Numbered from the stretch's first letter, positions 9,416 to 24,660 are shown. The stretch: DNA of 64,000 bases from Dolomedes plantarius (GCA_907164885.2 OU015492.1:198083960-198147959); one strand, 5' to 3'. Numbers and translations are program-made. The notes: a model not told the origin generated them from the letters alone.

Positions 9416-9920
9416 ATTAATAAAAAATTAAATTACATTTAATTTAATTTTACGTTGTTTCTTCTGTGAAAGTAATCAGCAAAACGTTTGCGAATTTTAA
9501 TTGCAGCATTGGCCGACCTTCGATTTGTTAATCAAGTTTCCACAAAGACGCTTATAGGCCCGCACTCTTCTTGAGTTTTTGAGGCCGTCTATTCTCTGTT
9601 ATTATTCTTTGATATAACTTAATTGTGCAAACAGCAAGCTGCTTTTACAATATAATCCACATTTTAAACATCTGTTTCTATAGTCCTTAATAATCGCTAG
9701 AAGAAAGCGACCAGACTGGACCGCTCACACAAAGGTATCGCATCCTCTGTGACGTCCCCATATCGAAGACCACCGTGACAGACTGCTTTCTGTGTGGCTG
9801 AGCCTTTAAGTTACTAAATAACAGATACATTTTGAAAATCCCTTTACTTCGCTCACTTATAACTTCAGTAATTAAAATGTACTTGTTGCTTGGGGCATTG
9901 GTTGCTTGTACATTATACTG

Positions 9921-10576
9921 GAGGGCTTGAGATAGCCTAGTGGTAGAGATTAGGATTTCGGTGCCGAAGGTGCTCGGATCAAATCCAGACAAGCGCCATG
10001 AAATATCTCTGTGTCTAGGCCGTACGTCGGCACGTTAACTTCATATACTGGAATTCCCCTCTATTAGCGCATACAGATTGGTGCAGAGTTCTCTGCCTCC
10101 AGACCCCCGACTCCTGTCATCACATTAGTCACGGTAACATTAGACACGGTATTTAGAACCACCCCCATTCCCGCCCGCAAGGTTTCTTTGATGTGGTGTC
10201 TCCCCCGACCCCACTCGACACCATTTGACGCGCTGACCCCCCACCCTTTCTTTCATGGACCGCCAGAGGAGGCGATCCACGCATAGTACAGAGTACAGAG
10301 TGAACATAAATCACTGGATTCCCCAAGGCACAGCAGAGAACTCTGCACCAATGTATATGCCCCATATGATGTCAACGAGGGTGGGAGGGGGTACGAACCC
10401 CCCAGATGTAACCCCTGGAGTTGCTCGGTCAAAATTGATGTGGCTCCTGGCGAAATCGAACCCCTACCCTTGGTGCGCTTATAAACCGGAGCAGCAGCAT
10501 TCAGGGCGCTAGCCTATATGGATCTTGTGTGGAATGCCTCCGTCCAGGGGACATTAGGAACAATAACAACAACAAC
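9921..10576 (+). mobile_element. tRNA-derived SINE, copy 1
   Basis: The head contains an A-box-like TAGCCTAGTGGTAGAG (9933) and a B-box-like GGATCAAATCC (9976), the internal RNA polymerase III promoter. The body shares TGCTCGGTCAAAATTGA and other blocks with the SINE at 46196, and the tail is an (AAC)-type repeat. Inside, 10079-10098 (TTGGTGCAGAGTTCTCTG) recurs inverted near 10334-10352. Open frames on either strand across it are fortuitous. Mobilisation would depend on a LINE in trans. Confidence 0.7.
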
Positions 10577-11989
10577 ACTTAACAACATTATACTTTCATA
10601 TCAGAAAAAAGGATAAGAGTTTTCCCAATGGTTAGCGTTTTACGATAATGCCAAATTGTGGTGAAGATTCAAATATCTCCTTTTGCAGCATTGTTCACAA
10701 AATAAACCGATCAACAAATATGCAATAAGGTGGTATAAATATTGTGTTGTAGTACTCTACGCGGGGTTTGGATAATTGATCAAGCTTGAAAGAGTTAATG
10801 TAATAACATTTAGTCATCGATCTTTAAAATTTAATTTAATTGAAAGATAATTGAACATCACCACTAGTAACATATAATGAAACAAATGTTTAGACAAATA
10901 TATATCTAACCGAAAGACTCTTAATCAATACTAATTCAATTCAATTCTTATTACCTTGAAGGTAACTGAGACTCAAATCGATATCCATTAACAGTTCGTT
11001 GATTGTGATTGCATTTGTTTCGGATTTAACTGAGCATATCCTTAGAGAATACAGCTTAGTAATGAAATAAGTCTTCCAAGGCACAAAGTGTGTTTTTGTG
11101 GTATGGAAACAATGACATGTATCGTAAGTTACTCATTGAATAAAATTACAGTTCTTTGCATTTCATTTTAATGTAAGAACTTTTAGCTTCTTAGTAATTA
11201 TATTCATTTTATACATAGTATTAACATCTAATGTATAGCACTGTTCCAAGGAAAGATGTCTTTTCTGAAGCTACAAAGGAAAGAAAATATGCAAATAATA
11301 AAAAAAATCCTCCAATCTCACTGTTTTCACTTCAGAAATCTAGTACGCTAATAGCGTAGTGATTTTAGGCAAAATACACGAACAAAAGAAACTGAGTAAG
11401 TGGTATTTGCAAATGTTAAATCATTTTTATTTAACATGAGTAGTTTGTTTCTGGTGTCTTTGAATCGAAAGGTCATGGTTTCTGTATAGAAATATTTAAT
11501 CACATGTTTCGTTAATATAAAAATCTTCACAACCAGGACCTTAAAAGTATTTTTCCGCTAAAAATAGCTTTATCCTTTTTACGTTTTACTGGGTTTAATA
11601 GTTTTTTATTTCACTCGTTGCACCCAGCATTCGATTTCGATTTCACCTAAGAGAATCAGCTAAAAGCCTGACATACTTTATCGAGGAGTAATGTAGTGAA
11701 AAATTGCATCCCACGTTACTTCAGTGATAGCGTCGCGAGCTGTCATCGCATTGGCCCGTTTTTCAATTCCTACTATTAGTTCACACTCTCCCTATATATA
11801 TCTTGTTCAAATTTTCAATCGTTAATAAAATACTTTTTATTCATCCACTCAAGTTCAAATACATTTTTTTAAACTTGTAGTGGATGACACTTGTTGTTAA
11901 TACAGTTTTTTCAAATATTAATTTATTAATTAAATTTAATTAATCGATTTTAGTTTTAGACCTAGAGCGTCTCTTACTCTTGAATAGTA
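10577..11989. other. AT-rich spacer, nothing recognised
   Basis: 1.4 kb without supportable genes or mobile-element ends. TTTCAATTCCTACTATTAGT at 11761 recurs at 12144. Confidence 0.5.
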
Positions 11990-12142
11990 ATTTCCCTCTT
12001 GCTACTGTGCACTGCGGTATCGCGGGCTTCTCCCGTCCTGTAGGTTGCGAGATCGAATCCCCAACCTGACAAACTTTTTATCTCTATTCCCCCCCCTCCT
12101 AATCTCGCACAGTAGGCAAGATTCTGGCAGGCAATCCTTTTT
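11990..12142 (+). mobile_element. tRNA-like SINE fragment
   Basis: CACTGCGGTATCGCGGGCTTC and, downstream, GCGAGATCGAATCCC, a clear B-box-like motif with a T-loop context. It is GC-rich against AT-rich flanks. It differs from the 9921/46196 SINE. It lies between two 28-bp near-identical direct repeats (11761-11788, 12144-12171). Not called a tRNA gene, because no cloverleaf can be drawn. Confidence 0.45.
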
Positions 12143-12507
12143 ATTTCAATTCCTACTATTATTTCACACTCAAATTTTTCTTTGTTGACCTAAGTAAGAA
12201 TTGACTTTAAAAAATTTTGTTTTTATATTACTTGTTTAATTCCAGCTGAGGGATGTGTGCGCCTGTATTTTTACCTCTTAAGGGACAATACTTGTCCACC
12301 TGTATAAGGCTCATGTACATAAATACGTAACGAAAATCACAGCTGGTATGGGCAAGTTATCTATGAATAAGTGTGTGGTACGCTGAAAAAATATTGTGAA
12401 AATTAGAATTATTCCTTTTTAAATATCTTCAATAATATGCTTCCTCTTTACAATACAGGAGTTCTTTGAATAGGTGATATTCATCGAAATTGTCCTACTC
12501 ATAGACG

Positions 12508-12542
12508 CATGTGTAGGACAAATAATCTATGTCCTACACATG
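12508..12542. repeat. 13-bp perfect hairpin
   Basis: CATGTGTAGGACA and its complement around a 9-base loop. A further TGTCCTACTCAT copy lies just upstream. Confidence 0.8.
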
Positions 12543-14222
12543 TGTAGGTTGACGCATGTCACCTATACAAAACACAATAGGGATTTCTTTAATAGTACAC
12601 AGTAAAGATATTCGTCATTTCCCCGGTTTGACGCAGGAACCTATAAATGTAAGAAGGTAGGTGAAGGGAGGTAGGCTATTCTTTCGTTTTATTAGATGCT
12701 TCTTAAACTTTAAAATTCACTGTAAACTGTAAAGATTAAAAATTTAACCAATAAACCTCTGTTCCGATTGGTGCAGCTAGGTCACATTGGGCAATATAGT
12801 GTTTTAGAGGACTTGAAGATGTCTAAGAAATACATAGTATTCAGAAGACTCTGCATTCTGCATAAGTGACTTACTCTATTATAGTATACAAGAGCACAGA
12901 TTATTAATCCTGATGAGGGCTAAACATTGGGGTTTTTTCTATATAGATGAAATTATCTGAAACAAAACGAATATAAACTGCATCGTTACTATTCAATTTC
13001 GACTCCTCTCAGAAATACATCCATATGCCGCTTTTTTTTCAACCGTGAAACATGTTCTTTGAATCATTTCATACGCTTTACTTTTGTCAAAAAGGATTTT
13101 TTTTCTGTGTGAGAAGAACATAAACCCATACTATTGACAGAATAATAGATATTTTTAGCCATTGCATGAACGAAATATCTTTTACAGTACTAGGCAATTG
13201 ATGTTGTCTTTGACATTGTTTAATAGCAAACAATGCAGTTTGTAATTTATCAGATTAACACTGTTTTTAATCTAAAACCTTGAATACTGATGAAGAAGAA
13301 ACAATCCTTATATGCGTTTTTAAAAAGTAATTTATAAATTTTCCTATGCTTCTGACATTGTTTAAATTTTTCCCATTTATCGAAAATCGGTTTCTTTCAA
13401 AAGTTATCTTATTATTAAAATTAAAAAATTCTGGATTAAACGCAATATTAAGATTTTTGTATTTAGACAATCGATTACGCATTTTCTACTTTATGACATT
13501 ATCTTGGTATGTCTCAACTTAATGACAACTTTTACATTATTTCATGTTAAATCATTTATTTGCCCGATAGTTCAAAATTTAAGACCGGAGTTAATATTAA
13601 AAGCAGTTAAGGGGGTAGTTAAAATTGTGAAAATTTTCTATTATCTAATGTGAAACTAGGCTATATGTATGCAATTGTCCCGGAACTTCTTTCTTTGAAA
13701 CAGAAAGATGGCCCCTTTGTTCATAGTATTGATTTCATTCGATTTTGACTATTGATTTCCATGGTGTTTGTTAATAGATACAATATTTTTAAATATACGT
13801 ACATTTGATGCATAATGATAATTTTATTTACCTAATGATCTCATTTTATTTACCTAATGATTTACCTAATGATTTTATTTACTAATCATTAAAAGTATCT
13901 GGAGCACAAGAAAGACCATTCCTGGACTTTTTAAAATTAATTTTTACAAAGAAGAACTACACATTTTTTTCTCCAGAATCACATGCCTCTGAGATGTAAA
14001 ATGTTCCTAATAAATAACTAAAAAGTAATATGCAAAAATTGATAATTTTTGTTGATACACATTATACAGCGATATCAGTTTGCATATCTAACAAATGTAG
14101 AATAAACATTTGAAAATGAATGAACGCAAATCTCCATAAATAAATTTTCTCTCCCCGTAGCATTTGTTTTATTAACGTATATTAAATTTATTAGCAAAAT
14201 TTTTATTTACAATATGTTATGA
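12543..14222. other. AT-rich spacer
   Basis: No supportable gene. A short tandem of TTTACCTAATGATTTTA occurs at about 13820-13885. Confidence 0.5.
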
Positions 14223-15818
<1,596 letters not shown>

Positions 15819-15826
15819 CGTGATAG

Positions 15827-16104
15827 CAGGGCCACCCAGAGGGGGGGGGCAACTGGGGCACTTTGTCCCAGTTCCCCAACTGCCGGAGGGGCCCCAAAAT
15901 TTTTTTTAAAATTTATTTATTAGATTTCCTCCGAAAGAAAATTCTGAAACTTTTACCGTACTTCAAAATTCAAAATAATCTCCTAAAAAAAGGGTCCCCC
16001 CCCCAAAAAAAAAAAAAATTAAAAAAAGTGTTCGATTAATCAGATTTCTTCGGGCCCCCACCAGAAGTTTGCCCCAGGCCCCGTAAAGTCTCTGGGCGGC
16101 CCTG
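15827..16104. mobile_element. hAT-type MITE, 278 bp
   Basis: Terminal inverted repeats CAGGGCCACCCAGAG / CTCTGGGCGGCCCTG are flanked by an exact 8-bp target duplication CGTGATAG (15819-15826 and 16105-16112), the hAT hallmark. The interior has G/C homopolymer runs and no ORF of significance. Confidence 0.9.
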
Positions 16105-16112
16105 CGTGATAG

Positions 16113-16795
16113 GGCGTACCGAAAAAATCTTTTTTTTTTTTCCTCGTGCCAGAACCACAAAAACATATTACGAAAATATTCGAATTTTTTTTAATACCGA
16201 AGAAATGATTTCAGAACACAGCCAAATTTTCAATGACAAATATCACCTGTACATGTGAAATATTAGATTGCATAAGCATATTTCATTCCTTTTAAAGTCA
16301 CAAATTGTTCAGTTCACTACAAAAACAAGAGATGACTGACAGGTAATAGGGATGTTTAAACAATTTCATTCATTTTATCAAAAAGAATATTCACTTTAAA
16401 TAAAAATTATTCTATCAACGATGGAATTTAATTCTAATTTAAGGAAAACAGAGAGAAAGAGTTTTTGAGAATATAGGAAATGGCTCTCATTTAAGTACCA
16501 GTTAAGCATAAACACAAAAATAACTTTCTTTTTCTTTCAAATAATATTTTATATTAATTATAATATAAATTTATTCCCATGAAATTTCATATTACTTGCT
16601 CAGAGCTTAACGATATTTTAACGTGCAGCATGTATTAAAACTAATTCTATCATGCATATTTTGCATTAATGATATTAAAAGTAATAGAAATTGCTTCCGA
16701 AAGTATAAAGAGATTAATAGAGCAAAATAGTAAAATTTTATGTTATAAAAAGAGTAAAAGCAGGATTTTGATTAATAAAAGTGGGAAATAGGAGG

Positions 16796-16798
<3 letters not shown>
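16113..16798. other. AT-rich spacer, nothing recognised
   Basis: About 690 bases without supportable content. Confidence 0.5.

Positions 16799-16876
<78 letters not shown>
16799..16876. repeat. (TA)n array, left part of a split microsatellite
   Basis: Pure TA directly abutting the Helitron 5' TC. Continues as 18140-18150 and 20663-20746 after the two insertions. Confidence 0.95.
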
Positions 16877-16879
<3 letters not shown>

Positions 16880-18139
16880 TTATATATAAAAGGCAAAGTC
16901 TGTGTGTGTGTGACCAAGTTTTTGTCTGCTCGCGGCACGGCGCAAAGACGGCAGGTCGGACAGTCTTGAGATTCGACACGAAGATGCCCCCCGAGGTCTC
17001 ATTATACACCTCGAAGCCCTTTTTTCGATTTTTTAATTAGATTTTCCGTAATTAAATATTTAGTCGCGATTTGGAGCTCCCGGACGAGTAAAAGCTCCGT
17101 AAATCCTAACGTATCCGTCCAAAAAAATTTTTTTTCAGACGAGCCTATACGGGAAAGATGACAGTATACGGAAATCACAACTAAAATTGTCTGTCTTAAT
17201 TTATCGATTAATTGTGATTTTTTTTCGATCGCCTGTACTCACCCGTTTATCGGAAAAAAACGCGATTTTGTCCGCGACCCTTTTTTCCAAATTGTCGAAT
17301 CGATACGTAAATGTCATTACATTTTTACGAAATTTTTATCTCAGAGACCCTAGACATCACAGTTTCGAAAGCCAGAATCAAAATTAATTTACAAATTGTA
17401 GTTATTTTTTAATAATTTATTTTATGATTCGGAAACTCTTGCGAGAAATCTCATTTTGGAGATTTCGTTCTTCATTTCCGGACGAAGGTAAAGAGGGGGA
17501 AAATGGGCGTGTCTTTTTCGACGTCAAGCACGTGATGTGTTGGGGCGTTTGTTTTCTATGAGGGATTGGGTGGTTAAAGGAAATCGATTACTATTGCAGT
17601 GATAATCGATTAAAAATTCGCATTTAGTAATGCCGTAATTTTTTTGGCCAACACTTAGTTAATATCATATAATTTGTGGTGTGTTTGTGGAAAAAATCTA
17701 TGAAGATTTCAAAGAATTTCAGCATGTGGAGGATGTGACATATTCGCTTTCAAGGAAATCGATTACTATTGCAGTGATATTCGATTAAAAAATCCAATTT
17801 CTTAATGCCTTATTTTTTTTGGCAAGAGTTACTTATTCTCATATAACTTGCGCTTTGTTGTTTGAAAAAAAGTGTGAAGAATTTAAACAATGACTTCATT
17901 TGTTTAGTAGTTTTGATTTGTTTAATAATTTTATTTTATTGAACAGGAATTTGTACGTTTCAAGTAATCCTATGTCCAAAATTTTGCCAAAATGTGCCAG
18001 AAAGGATTAAATTTATATGGGTAAAATAATGTATCGTGGTGATGAAAAGGATGAAAGTGACGCCCATTAACAAAGGGTTAAGGCTACTAAAATTTGGTAA
18101 TTACATTACCCGAGCAACGCCGGGACGGGTACAGCTAGT
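16877..18139 (+). mobile_element. non-autonomous Helitron, family 2
   Basis: 1263 bp from TCTTTATATATAAAAGGC to the hairpin CCCGAGCAACGCCGGG, then GGTACAGCTAGT. These are the TC start, GC hairpin and CTAGT end of Helitrons, within a TA array. No Rep/helicase coding. Two diverged tandem copies of a block starting GGAAATCGATTACTATTGCA lie at about 17578 and 17753 (period about 174 bp). No target duplication, as expected. Confidence 0.85.
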
Positions 18140-18150
18140 ATATATATATA

Positions 18151-20659
18151 CAGGGTGATCATAAAGAGACTTTGTCGATATATGGACCTATAGCGGCTGT
18201 TCCGTTCAACCGATCCAGATGAGATTTCAGATATAGTTATTCAGAGGTATGAGCTCGGGATTCTGTGAACGGCAACCAATTGGCGCTCATGGTTACGGTT
18301 ATAGGTACAGAAACTCGAAATTTTCAAATGGCAACACTCACCTTTCCCCATCACAAAATGCTCAATGCATGCGAAAATCATAAACAGCTTTGGAACGGTA
18401 GGTGTATCACAAAAAACGGACACGTTAAGCACACATAAAAAAACAGCTCTCCGAACGACCTACAAAAATGATATATGGACCTCTAGCAAGCCGTTCCGTC
18501 CAACCAATCGAGATGAGATTTTAGATATAGTTATTCAGGTGTTTGAGCTCGGGATTCTGAGAACGGCAACACATAGACGCTCACGGTTACGGTTATAGGT
18601 ATAGAGACTCGAAATTTTCATATGGTGACGCCCACATTTTCCCGTTGCAAAATGCTTAGCGCATGCAAAAACCCTAAAAAGCGTTGAAACGGTACGTGTA
18701 TCACAAAAAACGGACGCGTTATGCACACATAAAAAAACAGCTCTCCGAACGACCTACAAAAATGATATATGGACCTCTAGCAGCCGTTCCGTCCAACCAA
18801 TCGAGATGAGATTTTAGATATAGTTATTCAGGTGTTTGAGCTCGGGATTCTGAGAACGGCAACACATAGACGCTCACGGTTACGGTTATAGGTATAGAGA
18901 CTCGAAATTTTCATATGGTGACGCCCACTTTTTCCCGTTGCAAAATGCTTAGCGCATGCAAAAACCCTAAAAAGCGTTGAAACGGTACGTGTATCACAAA
19001 AAACGGACGCGTTATGCACACATAAAAAAACAGCTCTCCGAACGACCTACAAAAATGATATATGGACCTCTAGCAGCCGTTCCGTCCAACCAATCGAGAT
19101 GAGATTTTAGATATAGTTATTCAGGTGTTTGAGCTCGGGATTCTGAGAACGGCAACACATAGACGCTCACGGTTACGGTTATAGGTATAGAGACTCGAAA
19201 TTTTCATATGGTGACGCCCACTTTTTCCCGTTGCAAAATGCTTAGCGCATGCAAAAACCCTAAAAAGCGTTGAAACGGTACGTGTATCACAAAAAACGGA
19301 CGCGTTATGCACACATAAAAAAACAGCTCTCCGAACGACCTACAAAAATGATATATGGACCTCTAGCAGCCGTTCCGTCCAACCAATCGAGATGAGATTT
19401 TAGATATAGTTATTCAGGTGTTTGAGCTCGGGATTCTGAGAACGGCAACACATAGACGCTCACGGTTACGGTTATAGGTATAGAGACTCGAAATTTTCAT
19501 ATGGTGACGCCCACTTTTTCCCGTTGCAAAATGCTTAGCGCATGCAAAAACCCTAAAAAGCGTTGAAACGGTACGTGTATCACAAAAAACGGACGCGTTA
19601 TGCACACATAAAAAAACAGCTCTCCGAACGACCTACAAAAATGATATATGGACCTCTAGCAGCCGTTCCGTCCAACCAATCGAGATGAGATTTTAGATAT
19701 AGTTATTCAGGTGTTTGAGCTCGGGATTCTGAGAACGGCAACACATAGACGCTCACGGTTACGGTTATAGGTATAGAGACTCGAAATTTTCATATGGTGA
19801 CGCCCACTTTTTCCCGTTGCAAAATGCTTAGCGCATGCAAAAACCCTAAAAAGCGTTGAAACGGTACGTGTATCACAAAAAACGGACGCGTTATGCACAC
19901 ATAAAAAAACAGCTCTCCGAACGACCTACAAAAATGATATATGGACCTCTAGCAGCCGTTCCGTCCAACCAATCGAGATGAGATTTTAGATATAGTTATT
20001 CAGGTGTTTGAGCTCGGGATTCTGAGAACGGCAACACATAGACGCTCACGGTTACGGTTATAGGTATAGAGACTCGAAATTTTCATATGGTGACGCCCAC
20101 TTTTTCCCGTTGCAAAATGCTTAGCGCATGCAAAAACCCTAAAAAGCGTTGAAACGGTACGTGTATCACAAAAAACGGACGAGTTATGCACGCATAAAAA
20201 AAAACAGCTCTGCGAATGGCTAACAAAAACACGATCAGAGAGCCTTTTTATCGGTTTTCTACGCTGAATATCTGGCGAACGGCGTTCTGTGATTGTTTTC
20301 TACCCTCTGTCATATGCAAATTTCCTCCGTGCGTCCTGATCGTGTCTTTGTTGGCCATTCGCAGAGCTGTTTTTTGTGCGTGCATAACGCGTCCGTTTTT
20401 TTGTGATACACGTACTGTTCCAACGCTTTTTAGGGTTTTCGCATGCGCTGAACATTTTGCAACTGGAAAAAGTGGGCGTTGCTATATGAAAATTCCGAGT
20501 TTCTATACCATAACCGTAACCGTGAGCGCCACTGTGTTGCGTTCTCTGAATCCCGAGCTCATACCTCTGAATAACTATATTTGAAATCTCATCTCGATAG
20601 GCTGAACCGAACGACCGCTAGAGGTCCATATATCGGCAATGTTTCTTTATGACCACCCG

Positions 20660-20660
<1 letters not shown>
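18151..20660. mobile_element. foldback element with an expanded left arm
   Basis: Ends CAGGGTGATCATAAAGA and TCTTTATGACCACCCGG are inverted repeats. The right arm (20336-20660) is the inverted, diverged counterpart of one left-arm unit: the inner arm ends CAGCTCTGCGAATGG (20205) and CCATTCGCAGAGCTG (20355) pair around a loop of about 100 bp. The left arm is repeated in tandem. No transposase; the 63- and 122-codon open frames are by-products. It sits in a TA array 11 bp after a Helitron end. Confidence 0.85.
18178..20210. repeat. 293-bp tandem array, 7 units
   Basis: Units start with ATATATGGACC at about 18178, 18471, 18765, 19058, 19351, 19644 and 19937. The first unit is clearly diverged and resembles the right arm in inverted orientation. 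The following six are almost identical to each other (differences are a handful of bases, for example one extra A near 18486 and changes in the last unit). Confidence 0.95.

Positions 20661-20662
<2 letters not shown>

Positions 20663-20746
<84 letters not shown>
20663..20746. repeat. (TA)n array, right part of the split microsatellite
   Basis: TA dinucleotides immediately after the foldback element. Confidence 0.95.
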
Positions 20747-20747
<1 letters not shown>

Positions 20748-21636
20748 CTACCTTTTTGAAATACAAACGACTGAATACTTAAAGAAAAATTTTTTTATGG
20801 GTTTAAGATGTCAAATGAACATTTACACCCTAAAGCAAATTTTCAGATTAATTTATCTATAAATATTTTGTTAAGATAATTTCAAAGTAACATTAAAATT
20901 TTGTTTAATTCTGAATGTCCAGTGACTTACACTAAACACATAATACTAGATTTTAATTTGACACAAATTGTCAGCATGATAATATGATACAAGATTGACA
21001 TTTTAAATTCGGTAATATAGTTTATTATTTGAAGAAATGAACATTACAGTTGACATTTTCTGTAAAGAAAATGCAAAATTTTCTGCTAAACATTTTTCTA
21101 AATTTAGCTCACTGCCCATTGAAAGTGGCGTGTATATACATTTTGTTTCAGCTTTTAGATGGATTTTGAATCATGTGACTGGAATCAGCATAAATATAGA
21201 AGGAGATTATTTGCATTTTCTGTCGACACCAATGGTTTCGCAATTCGCAGTGTTATTTTACACATAAAATGCAAGGCAAATATATTGTTTTCTATGGCAC
21301 TTTAATATTTTGTATTTTTACAGCAGTGCAAACAGCAGTTTTAAATCTGCCACATTTGTATTAAAGATAAGAAGAACAGATGTATTCATGTCATTAAGAT
21401 TCAAATAATTTCAAAATTTTTAATCCACTTAATGATTGTAAGATTATAGTTCATTTAATTTTCATAAGGTCAATGAAAGTAGGCAAGTCACTCTTCTCCA
21501 AAATTATATCTAAAACTACGTTTCACACTGCTCGTTTGGATGTAATATTTTGCAACATGTCTAATTTTTTCCCAAAAATTAAATTGATTTCGGCGGTATA
21601 TTTTTAAAAAAAGCTAAACTTCATTTCTGTGATTTT

Positions 21637-21668
<32 letters not shown>

Positions 21669-24660
21669 CGAGTATATATATCGTTTAATTTTGTCATCTT
21701 TCTTGCTGTTTAGCAGAAAATTTACATTTTGTTTACAGAAATTTATCTAAACAAGGATTAAAACCCTTAAAGTCATTATGTGTTAAGACAATGTTAACAG
21801 TCATGCTACACTTCTACAAATTATATGTAACAGTTTAGTATTTTAGATTAGATTTCCAAAATAATAAAAAGGTTATTTTCTAGACGCAAAATTTTTATTA
21901 TTTATAACACAATTTCATAGAGAGGAATTCAGATATGCTAAAATATTAAAATAAATATGCTGTACATTAATAAGAAGATATTCATATCAATATATTTTTC
22001 CTTACATCAACTAAGTATCAATATCTGTAGTTAACAAGGACTTTTCATTTCAGATTTCGTAAATTTATAGAAAATGAAAATTTAAAATTTACAAAAATGT
22101 AATATTTTATGACAACGATAATATTCATTTTACGTAATTACAACGATATTCATATGGGATTTATGTGCTAGAGTTTTAGATAAGATTTTTAAAGCAATTT
22201 AGGGATTTTTGTTGACACACAGTTTCCCCGAAGCTTAACGAAATTTATAGAAGAGAAAAAAGGCTGCAATAAAAAATTGTTTGATAAAGAACAAAGGGAA
22301 TATGGAGCAATAGCTTTGTCATATCTGTAGTATAATTGTCAAATTTTGTTCACTTTGTGCTTAATTGTATCTTAAAAAGTGACGTCCGTGTCTTATTCAT
22401 TCTACTTTATAAAAATAAAAACAAAAGATACGTGCTTTTCATATCTTTTATCAATCTCGAAACATATATTTGTTACTTATTTATGGTTATATTTCAAGAA
22501 TAAAATATTGCCATAAAATATTGAATTTTAATTGGATAATATTTCTGCTGAAATATTGGACTGCTGCGATTGGTTTCACAACATTTACACATCCATAATA
22601 CAATATAACGAATCCCCAAGTTGTGTAAAAGATGCATAGCAAGAACATGACTACTTTATAATATTGAATAAGTAACTGTAAATTACGTATATTCTTTAAG
22701 AAAATTTATATTGCTTTTTTAAATCATGAATCTTTAAACATATGCAACTTATACTTGTATTAATTAGTGATTCTGTATTTTCAAATTATGCCAAAAATGC
22801 CTTATTAAAAATTCTCTTCCTGAGAACTACTATTTCGAATAAAATTTGATTTCATGGAGATCAAAGTATCTTTCAGTTTAAATGTTAAGTAAACCAAGGT
22901 AACTTTTATGATTAAACTTGTTTAGTTACAATAATTGAATTGCGGGAGGCAATAAAGAACTATTCAAAATTGTTAGAAAGTTATAAATTTGACAGTTCAG
23001 GCATTCATAAATGTCTCAAAAAGTTCTATATACTGTTAAATGAATTCAAACTTTCCACTCTTTCACTATCAGCTCCTCATGCAAAAAGAAATGCCTGAAT
23101 TACTCCATTCTTCAATTTTTACGCTGCTGGCGACATTACTATAAGTTAGTTATTCTTCCATTAGAATGCCCACTGTATTATAAAATGTGAAAAAAAAATT
23201 CCATTACTATTTGAACCCAATAATAAACTTCTACGTGAGAATGAACCTTCACTTGTATTGTAATAAAAATCTCATATCATATATCGTACCAGAAGATAGG
23301 AATGATGTAATCACTTCGTTAAAAATGAGATTAGCTATAAATAAAAAGACGAAATTCTAAAAATTATCCGCTAAAAAATTAATATGTTGATTGATATGAT
23401 TTGGATGACAACGTGTATACCCCATCTAAATCTGAAAATTGCATTTTAAATTCTTACATTCACTCTTACATTGCCGTTATATGATTGTCGATTTCATTGA
23501 AATTGATGCTGTATTGATAGTCAAATAGATGCAATAAAAGTAAAAATTTTATTAAACTTATGATGATTTCTTACGTAACTAATTAATAGCTGTTAGCGTG
23601 TTAGTTAAAAAGAATTCCGTTATTTTGAAAACATTTGTTTTAAAAATACTCTAGGTATTTTGAAATGAATTGTATTTTAGATTTTATTTTTAATATACAT
23701 CGTCATTAATGAGGCAAATCTAAATATACCAAATAAGTGATAACCGCACATTCGATATTCATAAATTAAGAATAATCAGGATTCTTACCATTTATGTTCC
23801 AATTCACTTAACTTAAAACCTTCTTCGTCCATAAAGGAAAACAATGATAATTAAAATTATACGTTAATAATTATTTGTTTGAGAGTTTTTAGAGTGTATA
23901 AAATTAAATTATGCATTATTCATTTGTAATTATACCTGTTGGTGAGAATCAAAACTGTCCTAATTGTATCGTCAGGATTTTCAGAAGGGTGATTATATAA
24001 AAGCTATTCCCACACAAGCCTTGTATTAATTAACTTTTTAATTATAAGTTGTATAATGACAGTCTGCTTGGACTGGGATCGTACAAGGATGTTTAATCCC
24101 ATAGTGTGGTATTTTACAAACTGAACTATCACAGGAGATTAATGAACTCGCATCATTTGAATTCCATATTTCCTTGTCCCATTTGAAAGATAGATGAAAT
24201 GTAATATCTCAAATACAGTTTCACACATATATCTATTAATATACGTTAAGACATCTTCTGAAAATTTACTGGAAACAAGTCTGTGGGCTCATCCTTCTGT
24301 ATATTTGTATACAGGTACTAACCCAAAATCTTACGAATATATACAAATTATTACTTAACCAATGAAATATAGCTCATTCAGAAAAGCCTTAAGGTTATTT
24401 TACATATCTCATTGGTCCAGGAAATGATTCATACCGTGAGCTTTATTATATGTTATTTCAGACAATGAAGTTACACCCGAAGAAGCATATTGATTGTTGT
24501 CAGGTCGGGTAAAATTGTTATAAAATTCATTGCTTTTATATATTTAGGTATTTTCTAGAACAATGTTGATATCTAAAATAGTTTAAATTTTTCGGAAAGT
24601 TTCTTTATTACATTGACCATTATGAGAATTAAAATACACACTTTTTTAATTATCAAGCTA
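20747..24660. other. AT-rich spacer, nothing recognised
   Basis: 3.9 kb without genes I can support. A small (TA)n tract lies at 21643-21680. The 76-codon frame at 21037 has no recognisable motif. Confidence 0.5.

Noticed and set aside
10153..10512. Open frames on both strands in a GC-richer segment
   Set aside because: Inside a tRNA-derived SINE.
11990..12060. Possible tRNA gene (GAGATCGAATCCC)
   Set aside because: A B-box-like motif is present but no acceptor stem, D arm or anticodon arm can be drawn; treated as a SINE head.
18241..20191. Seven minus-strand 63-codon open frames with nearly the same protein, looking like a tandem gene family or peptide precursors
   Set aside because: They are one frame through a 293-bp non-coding tandem unit of a foldback element; spacing equals the unit length and there is no signal peptide or start context.
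18178..20210. CRISPR-like regular repeats
   Set aside because: Units are 293 bp and contiguous without unique spacers; the context is a eukaryotic foldback element.
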